64,000 nucleotides of DNA, from the NCBI GenBank assembly GCA_032988195.1, contig JANTQE010000015.1, forward strand, positions 682,001-746,000, read 5' to 3'. The notes beneath the pieces were generated by a model that was given only the letters and a program-made list of their open reading frames with translations, had not been told where the DNA came from and did no database searches. This DNA is from Arachnomyces sp. PD_36 (Eukaryota > Ascomycota > Eurotiomycetes > Onygenales > Arachnomycetaceae). The position numbers and the translations under genes were made by a program. Shown in pieces: positions 21,641 through 32,303 of the stretch (its first letter is position 1; each line of letters begins with the position of its first letter).

Positions 21641-23894
21641 TCACCGCAACCACTTCCCATACGCCCACCTAATCCTTTCCACAACCCTCAACTGCTTCTC
21701 CACCCCCGTCCTAATATCCATCAAATCATTAATATCCTCCTGGAACTCGTGGTACACGACACCAGGCAAGACCCGCACCGCTCTTTGGCGGAGAACGTGT
21801 ACTTCACAGATAAGCAGGCCGTGATCTTTGTAGGAGAGGATTCCGTTGGAGGTTGTGGATGAGGAGGATGTTAGGACTCGGTCGACGTTTCTGTTGGGTG
21901 GGAGGTTAGTTTCTAGACTTGGGTAGTAAGGGGGGGGTCTGAGAGAGATGGGAGGGGGTTACCTAAGGGCGCGTATCATGTCTCCCTTTTTCTTGCCTTG
22001 TTGTAGGCCCTTTCGGCTTCCGAAGATGCTGCCTACCCAGGAGAGGACGTAGTAGGAGACTAAGATACCAGGGGTGAGGCCAACAAAACTACGGAGGGGT
22101 CAGTCAGCCTTCTCTGAGGTAATAGTATATGGGACGGAAAAGGGGCGCGCATACCCGAAGACAAGCTCTTGACTCTTGAGTAGGGCATCAATAGCCTTCA
22201 TAGCAATTTCCACGTCCACCTTCGTCTTCTGGATCTGGATTAACAGCGTACGGATCAAGTCTCCGCGCAGTGTCCCAACCAGTGGCTGCCGTAGGTCTCG
22301 CTCATACGCCTTTAGAACGGGCGTCAAATCCCCCTCTTTTACCCTCAACCTAAGTGACTCAATCTCAGCCTGACTTGGCACAGATTCGCCCGGACCGGGA
22401 CGATCAACCGCAAAGTCGACCACCATCCTCTCCAGACTAGAGCGGTCAGAATCCAGACTCCTCTTGCTGAGTACAGCCACCTCGCTTTGCTCGTCATGGC
22501 GGATAGTTCTAATTAGCCTCCGTGTGGGGTCGATAACCCAGTTAGACCAGAAGTCGATAGTCGTAGCTCCAAAGTCTTGAATCCAGGTAAGAATCTCCGC
22601 TCGCCTGTTGGTTAGCATCCGTAGAATGGTACTGAGTGAGAAGAATAGTCCTGTCATCGGTATCCAGTAACGTATCAGTCGAGAGGGGCGGTCGTAGGCT
22701 CTACTTTGCTCTCGAGATAACGCCAGTTGTTCGGGTAAATTGCCCTCTAATATTTGTATGAGGCGCTCAATTACCAGAGCTGGTCTGTTGATAGCCTTAT
22801 CGTCTTGAAGTCGGGTTTGGACGATTTCAATATCGTTCTCGATATTTGCAAAAACGGTATCTTCAAACTCAGCAATGCCGCTCTCCACACTAGTGACATT
22901 CTTGAGAACCGTCTCCATCAATAGCACGCTCTTGGATACGGTGTTCCGCCATTCTTCTCCCCCGGGACTATGGCTTCCGTGCCGAGTGCCTAGATCCTCA
23001 GCGAACTCGAATGACAGACTCTCTTCCATCAACAGGCCTATAGCACTGGCATTCATCTCCCTCATATTGACCAAACCCCTTCGTTTTCGCCTTGCTTCCG
23101 ATCTACACATCGCAAACGGTGATAAAATCTTCGACTTGGCATCTGCAACTGAACGTTCCTGGACAATGTTTTGCACCATGCCGTAAAACGTTCTCCAGCG
23201 AACAGAGACAGTCGCTGCCCGGATATCAGGCCGAGACGCCACTTTCTCACGCAGTTTTTGGTAGACGCCCATACTCCTCTCCCACAGCCGAATTGGGGAC
23301 GTCTGTATCGTGTAGAGCCCAATGTTAGGATACGATCCCAAGACCTCATCCCAGTACCATATCCCATCACTCAATGGAAGGGTCTGCTGAAGCATTGTAT
23401 CCATGACCAGACCGAATGTTTGGACAGTAGCTTTAGCAACCACCATCCACTCGAGATCCGTCTCATTAAAGCCATCTTCCCGGTGTTCAGCCGAGTCTGT
23501 TATGATCTTCGACTGGAATGTTCTCGCCTGTCGCAAGAGGTCCAACAATCGAGAGCCTCGGAGGAGTGGTTGGGAGGTAGATGTAGTCGAAAGCGCTCTG
23601 ACGATAGTCTTCAAGCCTTTCACCTCTTTTGGCGGGAATAAAGCGCCGTGGGAGGCATCGCCGTCCTCGGCTGTGCCGATGTGGGAATCGGCTCCATCTT
23701 TTTCACTGGGTGCAGCGACGGACTCAAGGGTGTGAAACTGGAATTTATCGAGTTGAATATCTAGTCGACGGACCTCGCTACGGTAGAGAAATGTCAGTTT
23801 CTTCCTAACCGCGCAAAACGGGTGTCGAGAGATCCCATCCAAGGACCATCCACAGAGGTGAGACGAGACAGCCTTACTCCGCGACAAGAGACAT
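21641..23894 (-). CDS. NCA2: NCA2-like mitochondrial protein
   Basis: Exons 23894-23878 (17 nt), 23777-22155, 22088-21963 and 21890-21641 give 671 aa. The large second exon has no usable ATG. The 17-nt first exon, with donor GTAAGG and an acceptor preceded by an ACTGAC branch site, yields MSLVADEVRRLDIQLDKF, which is the expected family start. The conserved C-terminal half includes LIRTLLIQIQKTKVDVEIAM, then LLKSQELVFGFVGLTPGILV and VLPGVVYHEFQEDINDL. Hydrophobic segments (WIPMTGLFFSLSTILRML and FVGLTPGILVSYYVLSWVG) suggest mitochondrial membrane anchoring. NCA2 in yeast affects expression of the mitochondrial Atp6/Atp8 transcript. Confidence 0.9.
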
Positions 23895-25792
23895 TGCCGT
23901 AAATCCCACACTTTCACACAGATATGAGATTCCCTTTTCGTTTCCCTCTAATTGCCAGCATGTCCTCCTCGACGAACAGAATGAAACGCTTAAACGAGGA
24001 AATGAAAGGATTCAAATTTGTGTAAAAGAAGGAGAGAAGGACGAAAAAGCAGAGCTTTTGTGAATGTGATCGGTGTCGTCATAACTCCCACAAACAACTT
24101 TTTTGCTGCCAACTCAAGCATGACAAACAGTGCAAACAAATAGAGGATCAAGCCATGTGATAGAAAAGAGGGATTTGATATCCGATTGAGAGTATTGATT
24201 CTTAATAAACTGGATTATCTCTATTATTCTATGCAAAAGGTGCTCATATTAATGGGGGGTGTGATTTACGTAAATCGTCGGGATGTCAGAACAAGAGATG
24301 GATGGCTTGCTGCTATCTAAGCATGGACGAACTCCAAGTTGGGGACGGATAGAGGTCAATATGCCCTAGGTATTGATTGGGACACTGTAATGGGTGAATA
24401 CGACCTCACTCTCCCCGGGGCTCATTGCTTGACAGTATAGTTTGCGCGGGCTGTTCTGCGCGAAACCAATATGAAGCTCGCTGCCAGAAATATATCAAAT
24501 CTATATCGTCTCAGATAGATCGTAAGTGCCCCATCTATTCCCCCTCGATCGAATTCAAATAAATCGGAAGATGGGTGCAGTCTCAGGACGAGCATGAACT
24601 ATGTCATGAGCACTGTTATCCTCGCCTTTCCCAAGACGGTGTAGCTCCCTGGCCTTCCAGCGCTCTTCGCTGGCGAAAACTTCTGGATCGACGGGGACGG
24701 TGAGGGTTTGTCCGCATTCCCAATGGTTCATTTTCTCGATTTTGGTTTCCCTTCTTTTTATCAGAGGGATTAAAGGATTCTTTCGGGAGTCCTGCCCATT
24801 TCTCATCCCCGAGTTCCAGTCCTTGTCCCTCCAGGATCCGAGGAAAGGATCCATCTTTTGCTAGCTTCTGTGCACCCTCACATGCCCGGCCTCGACCGAA
24901 CTCTTCATGTTTATGAAGCGGCAAACCTACTTCTGACTCTTACTTGCTACATACGCACACTTTCAACTGCCACGCAACGACTTCGCGCGTCGATGAAAAG
25001 TTTCACGTTGGGTAGAGTAATCCCAAAGATTCTCGTGGCTGAGGACGACGGCATTCCGCATCGAAGGTATTCTGGTGTCAACTGAAAGGAAATATTGAAA
25101 CATAGAGATCACTGCGAAGAGGAACCGAACAGGTTCGAGGAAATGACCGGAGCTAGGTTCTAGCTGCCATGTGTGTGAAGAGTTCTGCATCTCCGTGGTT
25201 CACGGGATAGTTGATGGATGATCGTATGATTTTTCGCTCTCAAAAAAAGGTATCGCAGAGTTTGGAGGAGAAAGAAAGGGCGTTCGGAGGCGAGTAGCCC
25301 GTCGTAAATGAAACCCATCGTCGAATGTATACCCAGTCGTACGACAACTCATGTCATCTGGTAGAAGCTCCCATTCCTCAATCATTGTCGGCAAAGAGTC
25401 CACAGAAAATCTGCGATGGAAGAAAAGCTCTCTCCACCTGCAGTCGATGTGCACTTCACGCCACAGCAAAGTGGCGAGTGATCTGTGAGACTGGAATTAG
25501 CGTCAGTTTAATTCGTTTAGAAGCAGAGAGTAAGGAGTAAAAGTGAAGCTAAATGTGGCACTGGAAACCCGCATCGAACCACTCGGATATTGCGTTCCAT
25601 CCCTGGTTCTTCTTTTCTCTCGTCGTTGTGGTCCCTGAAAATTGGCGGAGAAAAAAGATAAAGGGAGTTTTTTCCGGCTCGTCGTGTTTTCCTTTCTTTC
25701 GTCTCTCACCAACAATTTATCTTCCCTTCCATCTTGTGACTCAATCACGACGATAATACCTTGGAACTGGGACACAACTGGTATTAGCAAAG
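23895..25792. other. 1.9-kb divergent intergenic region
   Basis: This is the upstream DNA of NCA2 (minus) and of the ERG25-type gene (plus). Short ORFs at 24555-24924, 25200-25469 and 25503-25835 lack any domain or splice continuity and are not called. Confidence 0.45.
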
Positions 25793-26869
25793 ATGTGAGT
25801 TGCTCCAGAGTCTCCTCCCCCTTTCGAAACGGCACCTAATCTCTCGTTGGGATGTAGGAACTCAACCCTTCTCTCTCCGGGCGCGGAGACGTACTGGGGA
25901 CAATTCGAGGAAATCTCCAAGTACAATGTCCATCTCAACTTGTTCGAGAAGATGTGGGCAGCCTGGTATGCCTACATGCAGAACGATGTGCTCGCCACCG
26001 GTATCATGTCCTTCGTGATGCACGAGGTGGTGTACTTTGGCCGGTCACTTCCTTGGATTATCATCGACAACATGAAGTCGTTCAATAAATATAAGATCCA
26101 AAACGTTAGTATCTTGGACAGCAGAGGCGAATTTGGACCATTACTGACTTCCCTTATAGCACAAAATCCCAACGGCCCAGGAACAATGGAACTGCGCCAA
26201 ACTCGTCCTCCTTAGTCACTTTACCGTCGAACTTCCTCAGATCTGGTAGGTCGCCCCTTACGAATCACTGCTGAAATAAACACAGCGACTGACGGAAATC
26301 AAATTACTAGGCTCTTCCACCCCATGGCCCAATACTTTGGCCTCGAGACCACCGTCCCCTTCCCCCCCGTCTGGAAGATGGCCTACCAAATCGCTATCTT
26401 CTTCGTCATGGAAGACGCTTGGCACTACTGGATGCACCGCGCACTACACTGGGGCCCTCTTTACAAAAACATCCACAAGATCCACCACCAATACTCCGCT
26501 CCCTTCGGTATGGCCGCCGAATACGCATCCCCCATCGAAGTCATGATCCTCGGATTCGGAACCGTCAGTGGCCCCATCATATGGTGTGCATTCACAAAAG
26601 ACCTCCACATCCTGACCATGTACATCTGGATCGTCTTGCGTTTATTCCAAGCCATCGACGCGCACAGCGGTTACGAGTTCCCATGGAGTCTTCACCACTT
26701 CCTGCCGTTCTGGGCTGGTGCCGACCATCACGATATGCATCATGAGAAGTTCATCGGAAACTACGCCAGCAGCTTCAGGTGGTGGGATTTCGTCCTAGAT
26801 ACCGAGAACTCCCCCGAAGCCACCAAGCGACGAAGAGATAAGAAGGCCGGTACAGCCAAGGCCGAGTAG
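25793..26869 (+). CDS. ERG25: C-4 methylsterol oxidase (ERG25 type)
   Basis: Exons 25793-25794 (2 coding nt), 25858-26104, 26160-26245 and 26311-26869 give 297 aa. The start codon is split: AT lies directly before a GTGAGT donor and G begins the next exon, giving MNSTLLSPGAETYWGQFEE. Fatty-acid-hydroxylase His boxes are all present: HRALH, HKIHHQYSAPFG, and HSGYEFPWSLHHF with DHHDMHHEKF. Membrane segments precede and separate them. The enzyme is a di-iron oxidase of the ER that removes C-4 methyl groups in ergosterol synthesis. The N-terminal MNS and total length match fungal Erg25. No other ATG upstream gives a better frame. Confidence 0.92.
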
Positions 26870-27268
26870 AATCTTACTTTTACGCAAACAGTTGAAGTCG
26901 GCATTCTACAATACAGACCACGCACCGCCATGGACGTGATATTTCATTTCGCTTTTGGCATATAGAGGCCATCCAACGCAGCCACTTATTTCATGGCTCG
27001 CGATACTTAAACAGCATGAGGGAGAGAGGTTTTAGATCCTCCCAAGTTTCTTGAATCATGCGGATCAGGCGCAAGATAAAGGCGTCAAATTTGTTGTCCC
27101 CTTCGTTGAGAATTTTTAGTTAACCCTGTTTTTAAATCTGTTGTACATACAAACAAACCCTATATCTAATATTAATAATGGCCACGATGAAGTGAAGATG
27201 CTCAACATCTACAACAACTTGACTCTGTGCTCGTCTTAACGCCATCAATCAAAACATATACACCCCTC
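26870..27268. other. Convergent 3' intergenic region
   Basis: This is the DNA between the ends of ERG25 and the PCD-like gene. It is AT-rich in its middle and nothing else is recognised. Confidence 0.5.
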
Positions 27269-27862
27269 TTACTCCATAGCACCCATCTCCCCCGCCTTCT
27301 CATCACAGAACTTCGCCATCGAAATATCCTTCTCCGATAGCCCTCTAGGCCGATGCGTCGTCCACGTTATCTTCACCTCATTATAGCACTATTATTTCTT
27401 CATTAGCATAGCAGCCCTCCCCCCTTCTTCCCCAACGCTCCAACCCACAGTAATAGGTACGAAACATACATTAAACCACTCCGGATGATGCCTCTCAACC
27501 GCACACCTCTCCGCAACAACACACATAAACCCCCACGCCTCCTTGAACGTTTTAAACCGATACGTCCGCTGGAGACCCGTGTGGGAGGGTGTGAGTGTCC
27601 ATTTCCCTGTTGACGTCGTAGTTGTTTGTGGCGCGTCGGGGGTGTGTAAGAGAGGAGCTAGGGATGAGAGGGCGGAGGAGGGGTCGGTTACGGAGGAGGA
27701 GAATTTGGGGGTTAGGTGGGAGGGGGTGTGGGCTTGTCGGCGTTGGGGGTGGTGTTGTGGTTGGGGGAGGCGGCGGGTGAGGAGGATGGAGGTTGCGGCG
27801 GGGCGAGTGGAGGAGAGGGTGGTTGACAATTGGCGGGAGAAGGAAAGTCGGGAGAGAAACAT
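27269..27862 (-). CDS. Pterin-4a-carbinolamine dehydratase-like protein, probably mitochondrial
   Basis: Exons 27862-27470 and 27388-27269, with an 81-nt intron, give 170 aa. The C-terminal domain carries the PCD core: WTLTPSHTGLQRTYRFKTF, then FMCVVAERCAVERHHPEWFN, and after the splice YNEVKITWTTHRPRGLSEKD. HHPEW is the active-site motif. The N-terminal ~70 residues (MFLSRLSFSRQLSTTLSSTR…) are Ser/Arg/Leu-rich without acids, a typical matrix presequence. The enzyme class dehydrates 4a-hydroxytetrahydropterin or serves as a DCoH-like factor, but the physiological substrate in this fungus is uncertain. The 5' end and ~65 bp of promoter of this gene are copied at 30461-30610. Confidence 0.87.
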
Positions 27863-28464
27863 GTTGGTTGTGGGCTCCCTACTCTATTATCTGGAGAGCT
27901 GCCCCAGAGGAGCGCCAGTGGTCTGAAGCTAGCTACTGAGTGGAACTGGTCTCTAGAGGATGACTAATCCTGACAGCCACATCGACGACGAGCTTGCTTA
28001 TCAAGCTCAAGCTCGTGTTCACATTGTCAACAACACACGATCAAATCTCTTAAAAAGAAAAACAACAACTGATCGACTTCATCTCACTTCAATTTCATCT
28101 CAATCTCACTTTGTTCTCGCATCTTCTGGGTTATTAGTCTGTCTTGGTAGCTCATTTTTCTATCTCTTTCAGCTGAAGAGCAACCATGGTTGGTAAATAT
28201 CTATGATTCATTCTGAACGATAGAAGTCTACGCGTCGTAGACATGATCTCACTCTTATAAGTCTCTTGGAGGAAGTTGATGCTCTATCAATTTCTCACTT
28301 TTCACCTCACTTCTTTTTATCCTATCCACTATCTGTGCTATCCTCGGATTTCTTCTATCCTGGGTTTATAGCTCACTTTTTTGCTCCTCTTCCAACTCTC
28401 TATTTATCACCCACGCGCTTTAAGAAACTCAAAGTGCACACTCACCTTTCGGCCACACACAACT
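27863..28464. promoter_or_regulatory. Divergent promoter region, PCD gene and protease-like gene
   Basis: The stretch contains CT-rich leader-like DNA. ATGGTTGG occurs at 28185, followed by a GTAAAT donor-like string, and again at the chosen start (28465), so an alternative first exon is possible. No other feature is seen. Confidence 0.4.
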
Positions 28465-30180
28465 ATGGTTGGGGTTAGACGGGAGATCGCGCGCTCGGAC
28501 GACCCGGACTATGCAAGTGGTATATCCCGGAACTGGAGAAGAGGCACTCACCATGCGCTAATCTAGACTCTAGGTTCGTCGACATCTGTGACAATTGAGG
28601 AGTGGGTGGCGCGCAAAGATGTGTTTCGCGTTGTCGCGCAAGGTGTGCCCATGATGCCGGCACCTGTGTTCAAGAGATGTGACCCCAAACTCGAAGATTT
28701 GTACACTCAAGAAGTTGAAGCCAGAGTTGCCGGGGTTCTACGCCAACATGACATCTCCTGCTACCTTCCACCGCGCTTGGACTATTGGCATCCGAGGTAT
28801 GAGAAGCATAATGGGGAAAACACTCTTCTTATTGAAACTCTCGACACGGATACCGGCTCTTGGCTCGTTGCTGCGCGCCAGATCCTCTCAATTTTGCGCC
28901 TCCAGGGTGTCGAGATGCATGGCAAATTCCAGGTCGAAATCCGCAGCCGGGATAAATACTACGACGACATTTCAAAAAGGTTGCCAGACGATCCCCAACT
29001 CCTCGATGCTCTTTCTAAAGTCGAACCTGGGATAATTAGCGCTGTCTGTTCGTTGATGGAAGGATCATGGTCGTCTATCGCATACCATTCCCGGATTTCT
29101 CGCGCCGATAATGCTTATGATGTCTTTGGAAAACCGACTGTGGTTGTTTTCTGCTATCCTGGGTCTACATGCGACCATGGCTATGACAAGGCCGAAGAAA
29201 GTCTACTGGAAGTACTCCAAATGTCCCCAGTCGATATTCATCTGGAGATCCTCCCTGGAGAGATCACTCCTTGTGTGTCATCGGATAATCGACCCTGCTA
29301 CCTGTCCAACCCTCCCCCAAAACCCCTAAATGGCTCCTCTACCAGCGTAGGAGGGGAGACACGCGAGGCAGGCACTTTGGGAGGCTGGGTTATCCTCAAT
29401 CTTCCTAACCTACAAACCATCCAATGTGGGTTAACCTGTTACAATGTTGTGAAGTCCCCCGACAAAGCTATCACGGCGCACACCGACATACATGGAGTGG
29501 TGCTTGACGACTCAAGAGGGCATATTACAGTCCAGTACCCCGCCGCCTACGATGCCGCCTACACTCTAGCAAGACTGAATGAACACTGCTTCAGCGACCC
29601 GAACGACAAGACAACAGCACAAGAATTACAGACGTTATCCGCTCAGTTCGCAAATGCAGCAATTGGGAAAGTCGTTCTCGCATCAGGCTACAGAGACACA
29701 GATGGCCACCGGTCGGATTGGGCGCTCTTTGAATCCCCTTCCACATTCTCTGTCAATAAGCCTCCCCCGGAAGAACTCATTCTCGCACCATTTCAAGGGC
29801 CGTCCAACCCGCCGTTCTACAGCCAAAACCGCGACTCCAAAGTCCGGGAATTTGGAAGAGCTAAATTCGGAGATTGGGTAACTAAAATTGGGCGAGGTAC
29901 TACGTGCACCACTGGTGAGGTCAACCACATGAAAAGGGTTATGCCTGCACCGCTGGGGGGGACGACTAAGCAACTGGAGATTCTCTCCCACGACGGAAAC
30001 TTCGCTGGGCCTGGTGATTCGGGATCAATGGTAATCGGTCCAAGGGGAGAGTTACTGGGAATTGTGACTAACGTTGACACGCGTTCTGGGTCTTTCGATC
30101 CCGCCTTTATCACCACCATACAACAGATTCAGCAAGATGTCAAGGAGATGACGGGTGGTGGCTTTCTCAGTCTCGATTGA
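28465..30180 (+). CDS. Trypsin-like (S1-fold) serine protease homologue
   Basis: Exons 28465-28516 and 28574-30180, with a 57-nt phase-1 intron, give 552 aa. The long ORF has no ATG near its start. The first exon (MVGVRREIARSDDPDYA) supplies it. The first ~270 residues are not recognised. The C-terminal ~270 residues look like a trypsin fold: GLTCYNVV where fungal relatives usually have a His-Val, then SDWALF (candidate catalytic Asp) near residue 397, and GPGDSGSMVIGPRGELLGIV with nucleophile Ser near 498. Because the position expected to hold the catalytic His reads Asn, the domain may be inactive. There is no signal peptide, so it is probably cytosolic. Such domains occur in large accessory families of filamentous fungi. 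Confidence 0.72.
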
Positions 30181-30544
30181 AACTAGTTGACACCGCTCTT
30201 TCTTCCTCTGAATCACCTTGCCTTCTGTATGTAAATGTACTTCTAGTTAAATACAAAAAGCTTATTGTTGCTTCTTTCAACGAAGTTTGAGCGCATGCAT
30301 ATACATAGTAGTGAGTTGAAGAAAGTGCCTCCAAGCTTGGTCCGTATGAGTCAATGACCAGGACGGTATATACAGGGAATTTACCCGAGCCTTGTGGCCT
30401 CATGGAGGATCCAAGAGAGACTGTTGCATATTTCGTACTGCTTTCGATGGTAAATACGAAGGGGAGGATGGAGATTGCAGCAGAGCGAGGACAGAGGAGG
30501 GTGATTGACAATCGGCGAAAGAAGGAAAGTTCGGGGAGAAACAT
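30167..30544 (-). other. Chimeric ORF: copied PCD presequence fused to antisense kinase sequence
   Basis: The open frame of 125 codons begins MFLPELSFFRRLSITLLCPR, a diverged copy of the first residues of the PCD-like protein at 27862 (MFLSRLSFSRQLSTTLSSTR). It then reads through the antisense of a duplicated piece of the HNH_2/APH gene and ends just inside the 3' end of the protease-like gene. About 65 bp upstream of the ATG (30545-30610) are also copied from the PCD promoter. Whether it is expressed is unknown. It may be a pseudogene or a nascent gene. Confidence 0.45.
30376..30461 (+). pseudogene. Duplicated 3' fragment of the HNH_2/APH gene
   Basis: About 86 bp match 35614-35699 with roughly ten mismatches, covering codons for the YWEFTRALWPYGGSKRDCYI region of the kinase domain. 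The match stops abruptly at 30461, where similarity to the PCD gene begins. Confidence 0.85.
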
Positions 30545-30610
30545 GTTGATTGTGAGCTCCCTACTTCTATTATCCAGAGAGCTGCCTCAGAGAAACACCA
30601 TTGGCCTGAA
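30461..30610 (-). pseudogene. Duplicated 5' end and promoter of the PCD gene
   Basis: This segment aligns with 27779-27927 over its whole length, with small differences, including the ATG and surrounding GGGAGAAACATGTTG context. It lacks the catalytic domain, so it cannot encode a dehydratase. Confidence 0.88.
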
Positions 30611-30667
30611 TCTGTCCTGGGTCGGTGATATTAGAGTCACGTGATATGGACCATCTCAATGAGCTTA

Positions 30668-30973
30668 TCTCAGCAGGCTCAGTCTCTCTTCTCGGTTTGG
30701 GAGAACCTTCCCGATTAGGATGGCACTAAACTATTTTGAACTTTCGTCAACTTTCTCAAACTTTTTAACCAATGAGAAGGCAGATTGATAAGCAATGACA
30801 AAAATCTCGTAGAAGATTTCATCTCAGATGCTTAATTAGGCTTAGCTTAAGCCACGCCTGATATTATTGGTCAGAAAGATTAGTAAAGTTGCCGAAACTT
30901 GGCATGATCTTAAATAGGACTAGTTTAAGCTCGAAACTTCCAAATCTAGCGGGAGCGTCTGAGCCTGCTGAGA
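30668..30973. mobile_element. MITE-like element with TCTCAGCAGGCTCAG termini
   Basis: The 306-bp unit has perfect 15-bp terminal inverted repeats (TCTCAGCAGGCTCAG), extendable to 21 bp with three mismatches. TA flanks both sides (30666-30667 and 30974-30975). No ORF is inside. A TA target duplication with short TIRs points to a non-autonomous Tc1/mariner-type element. The interior holds a smaller palindrome-rich stretch around 30830-30855. Confidence 0.72.
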
Positions 30974-30999
30974 TAACAATGAGCCGCATCATGAAACCC

Positions 31000-31537
31000 A
31001 TCTTTCGACTCACATCCAGAACAACCAAGGCAGATCAACCACCAACACCCTCCTCACGGATGCGATGGCTACATTCGGCCATTCATGCGAAAGTCCACGG
31101 AAGGGGCTGCTCTTTCCGGATGATTGCTGTGCCCAGGCGAGAAACTCACTTGTGCTCCACACACACCTCGCCGATCAAATTATCGCGCGGTTAGATGAGC
31201 TTTACCCGGTTCGTTTCACCGTTTTGGATTCTCGCTGTTGCCTTGACAAAGCTCGCCCGATCCAACCCCGGCCTGCCTCGGTTTCAAGGGCATCGCACGA
31301 TTAAGGCTCACCAACCGGATTGCTAAGTTTAGCGCGTTTGTGGGTTCTCGTTCATGCATGAACTCTTCCATCCAGGTCCCCTGCGCGGCGGGTACTGAAT
31401 TCATGCATCGTTTGCTCGTGACGCAACCAAGTTTATTCTTGCCGGGTGCCATAGCCAATTGCTTCATTGGTTGGCGATATGAGGCTAGCAAGGCGATCTC
31501 ACACTCTTGAGCCGCCCTCAACAAGGTGCGAGCGAAA
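31000..31537. other. Intergenic, no gene supported
   Basis: This is the stretch between the MITE and the direct repeat. ORFs at 30889-31304 and 31216-31554 have no family resemblance and no coding-frame continuity. Confidence 0.4.
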
Positions 31538-31622
31538 GGCACAGCAGCGTGCAATCATATCCAGTTATTTCGAGCTTCACCGGCACCGTTGAGCCTCAGG
31601 CCCAGGATTTGCTGCCTCGATC
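31538..31622 (+). repeat. Diverged direct repeat, unit 1
   Basis: It begins GGCACAGCAGCGTGCAATCA and runs through a TATCCAGTT…TTTCGAGCTTC block to CTCGATC. It matches 31675-31762 in the same orientation at moderate identity. Confidence 0.6.
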
Positions 31623-31674
31623 CCGCATGAGGATCTGGCGCACTTTGGTCATTTGGAACAGGGTGGAAGTGGAA

Positions 31675-31762
31675 GGCACAGCAGCTTGCATTCTTATCCA
31701 GTTGTTTCGAGCTTCGTTGTGTTTGTCGAGTCTCAAGCCTCGGATCTACATCCTAGGTCTTG
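31675..31762 (+). repeat. Diverged direct repeat, unit 2
   Basis: Second copy of the unit at 31538-31622, 137 bp downstream. It shares GGCACAGCAGC.TGCA, TTATCCAGTTGTTTCGAGCTTC and a CTCAAGCC-like core. It could be a remnant of a tandem or transposon-derived sequence. Confidence 0.6.
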
Positions 31763-32116
31763 ATCATCTTTCTCAGATATTCTAAATTAGGAATATCTCT
31801 GGCTTTTTTTGTTGCATAAACGCCTGTGCAGCATGCAAGCTTGTCAACAAAAACCACCCGTGGCTCCTTACTGACATTTGTTTCTGTTGCCGCCGTCTTC
31901 TAAGAAGCAAATGGGGACGTCGACACCAATCGATCTGTTGCTGATCCTAAACTTCGAGCTGTTTCGGTTGGCGCTTTTCAGAAAACAAGGTTCCCTCAGC
32001 TCAGCTAACAATGAGTACATTTTTGCCCCACTATGGCATCCCCCGTTGTCTCTTGTTGGGAAGGTGAAGGGTTAAACATATGTAGGTCTCTTACAATCTT
32101 TCGCAATTTGAGGGCT

Positions 32117-32123
32117 ATATAAA
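32117..32123 (+). promoter_or_regulatory. TATA box upstream of the orphan-type gene
   Basis: TATATAA lies about 185 bp before the ATG at 32304 and is followed by a CT-rich leader with CAAAGCACAACTACT-type start-site sequence. This supports the gene being transcribed. Confidence 0.5.
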
Positions 32124-32303
32124 CCTGCACAAACCCACCCTTAATCAGATCTGTTCTATCATTCCCCATCAAAGCACAACTACTATTCGACTCGATCTCT
32201 CTAAATTCAGTTTACTACGCGACATATCCCTTCTTTTTAAATCCTCTCCCACAGACTCGCAGGACTATCATCCACATTTCACTCCTCCATATCTTCCTCC
32301 ACC

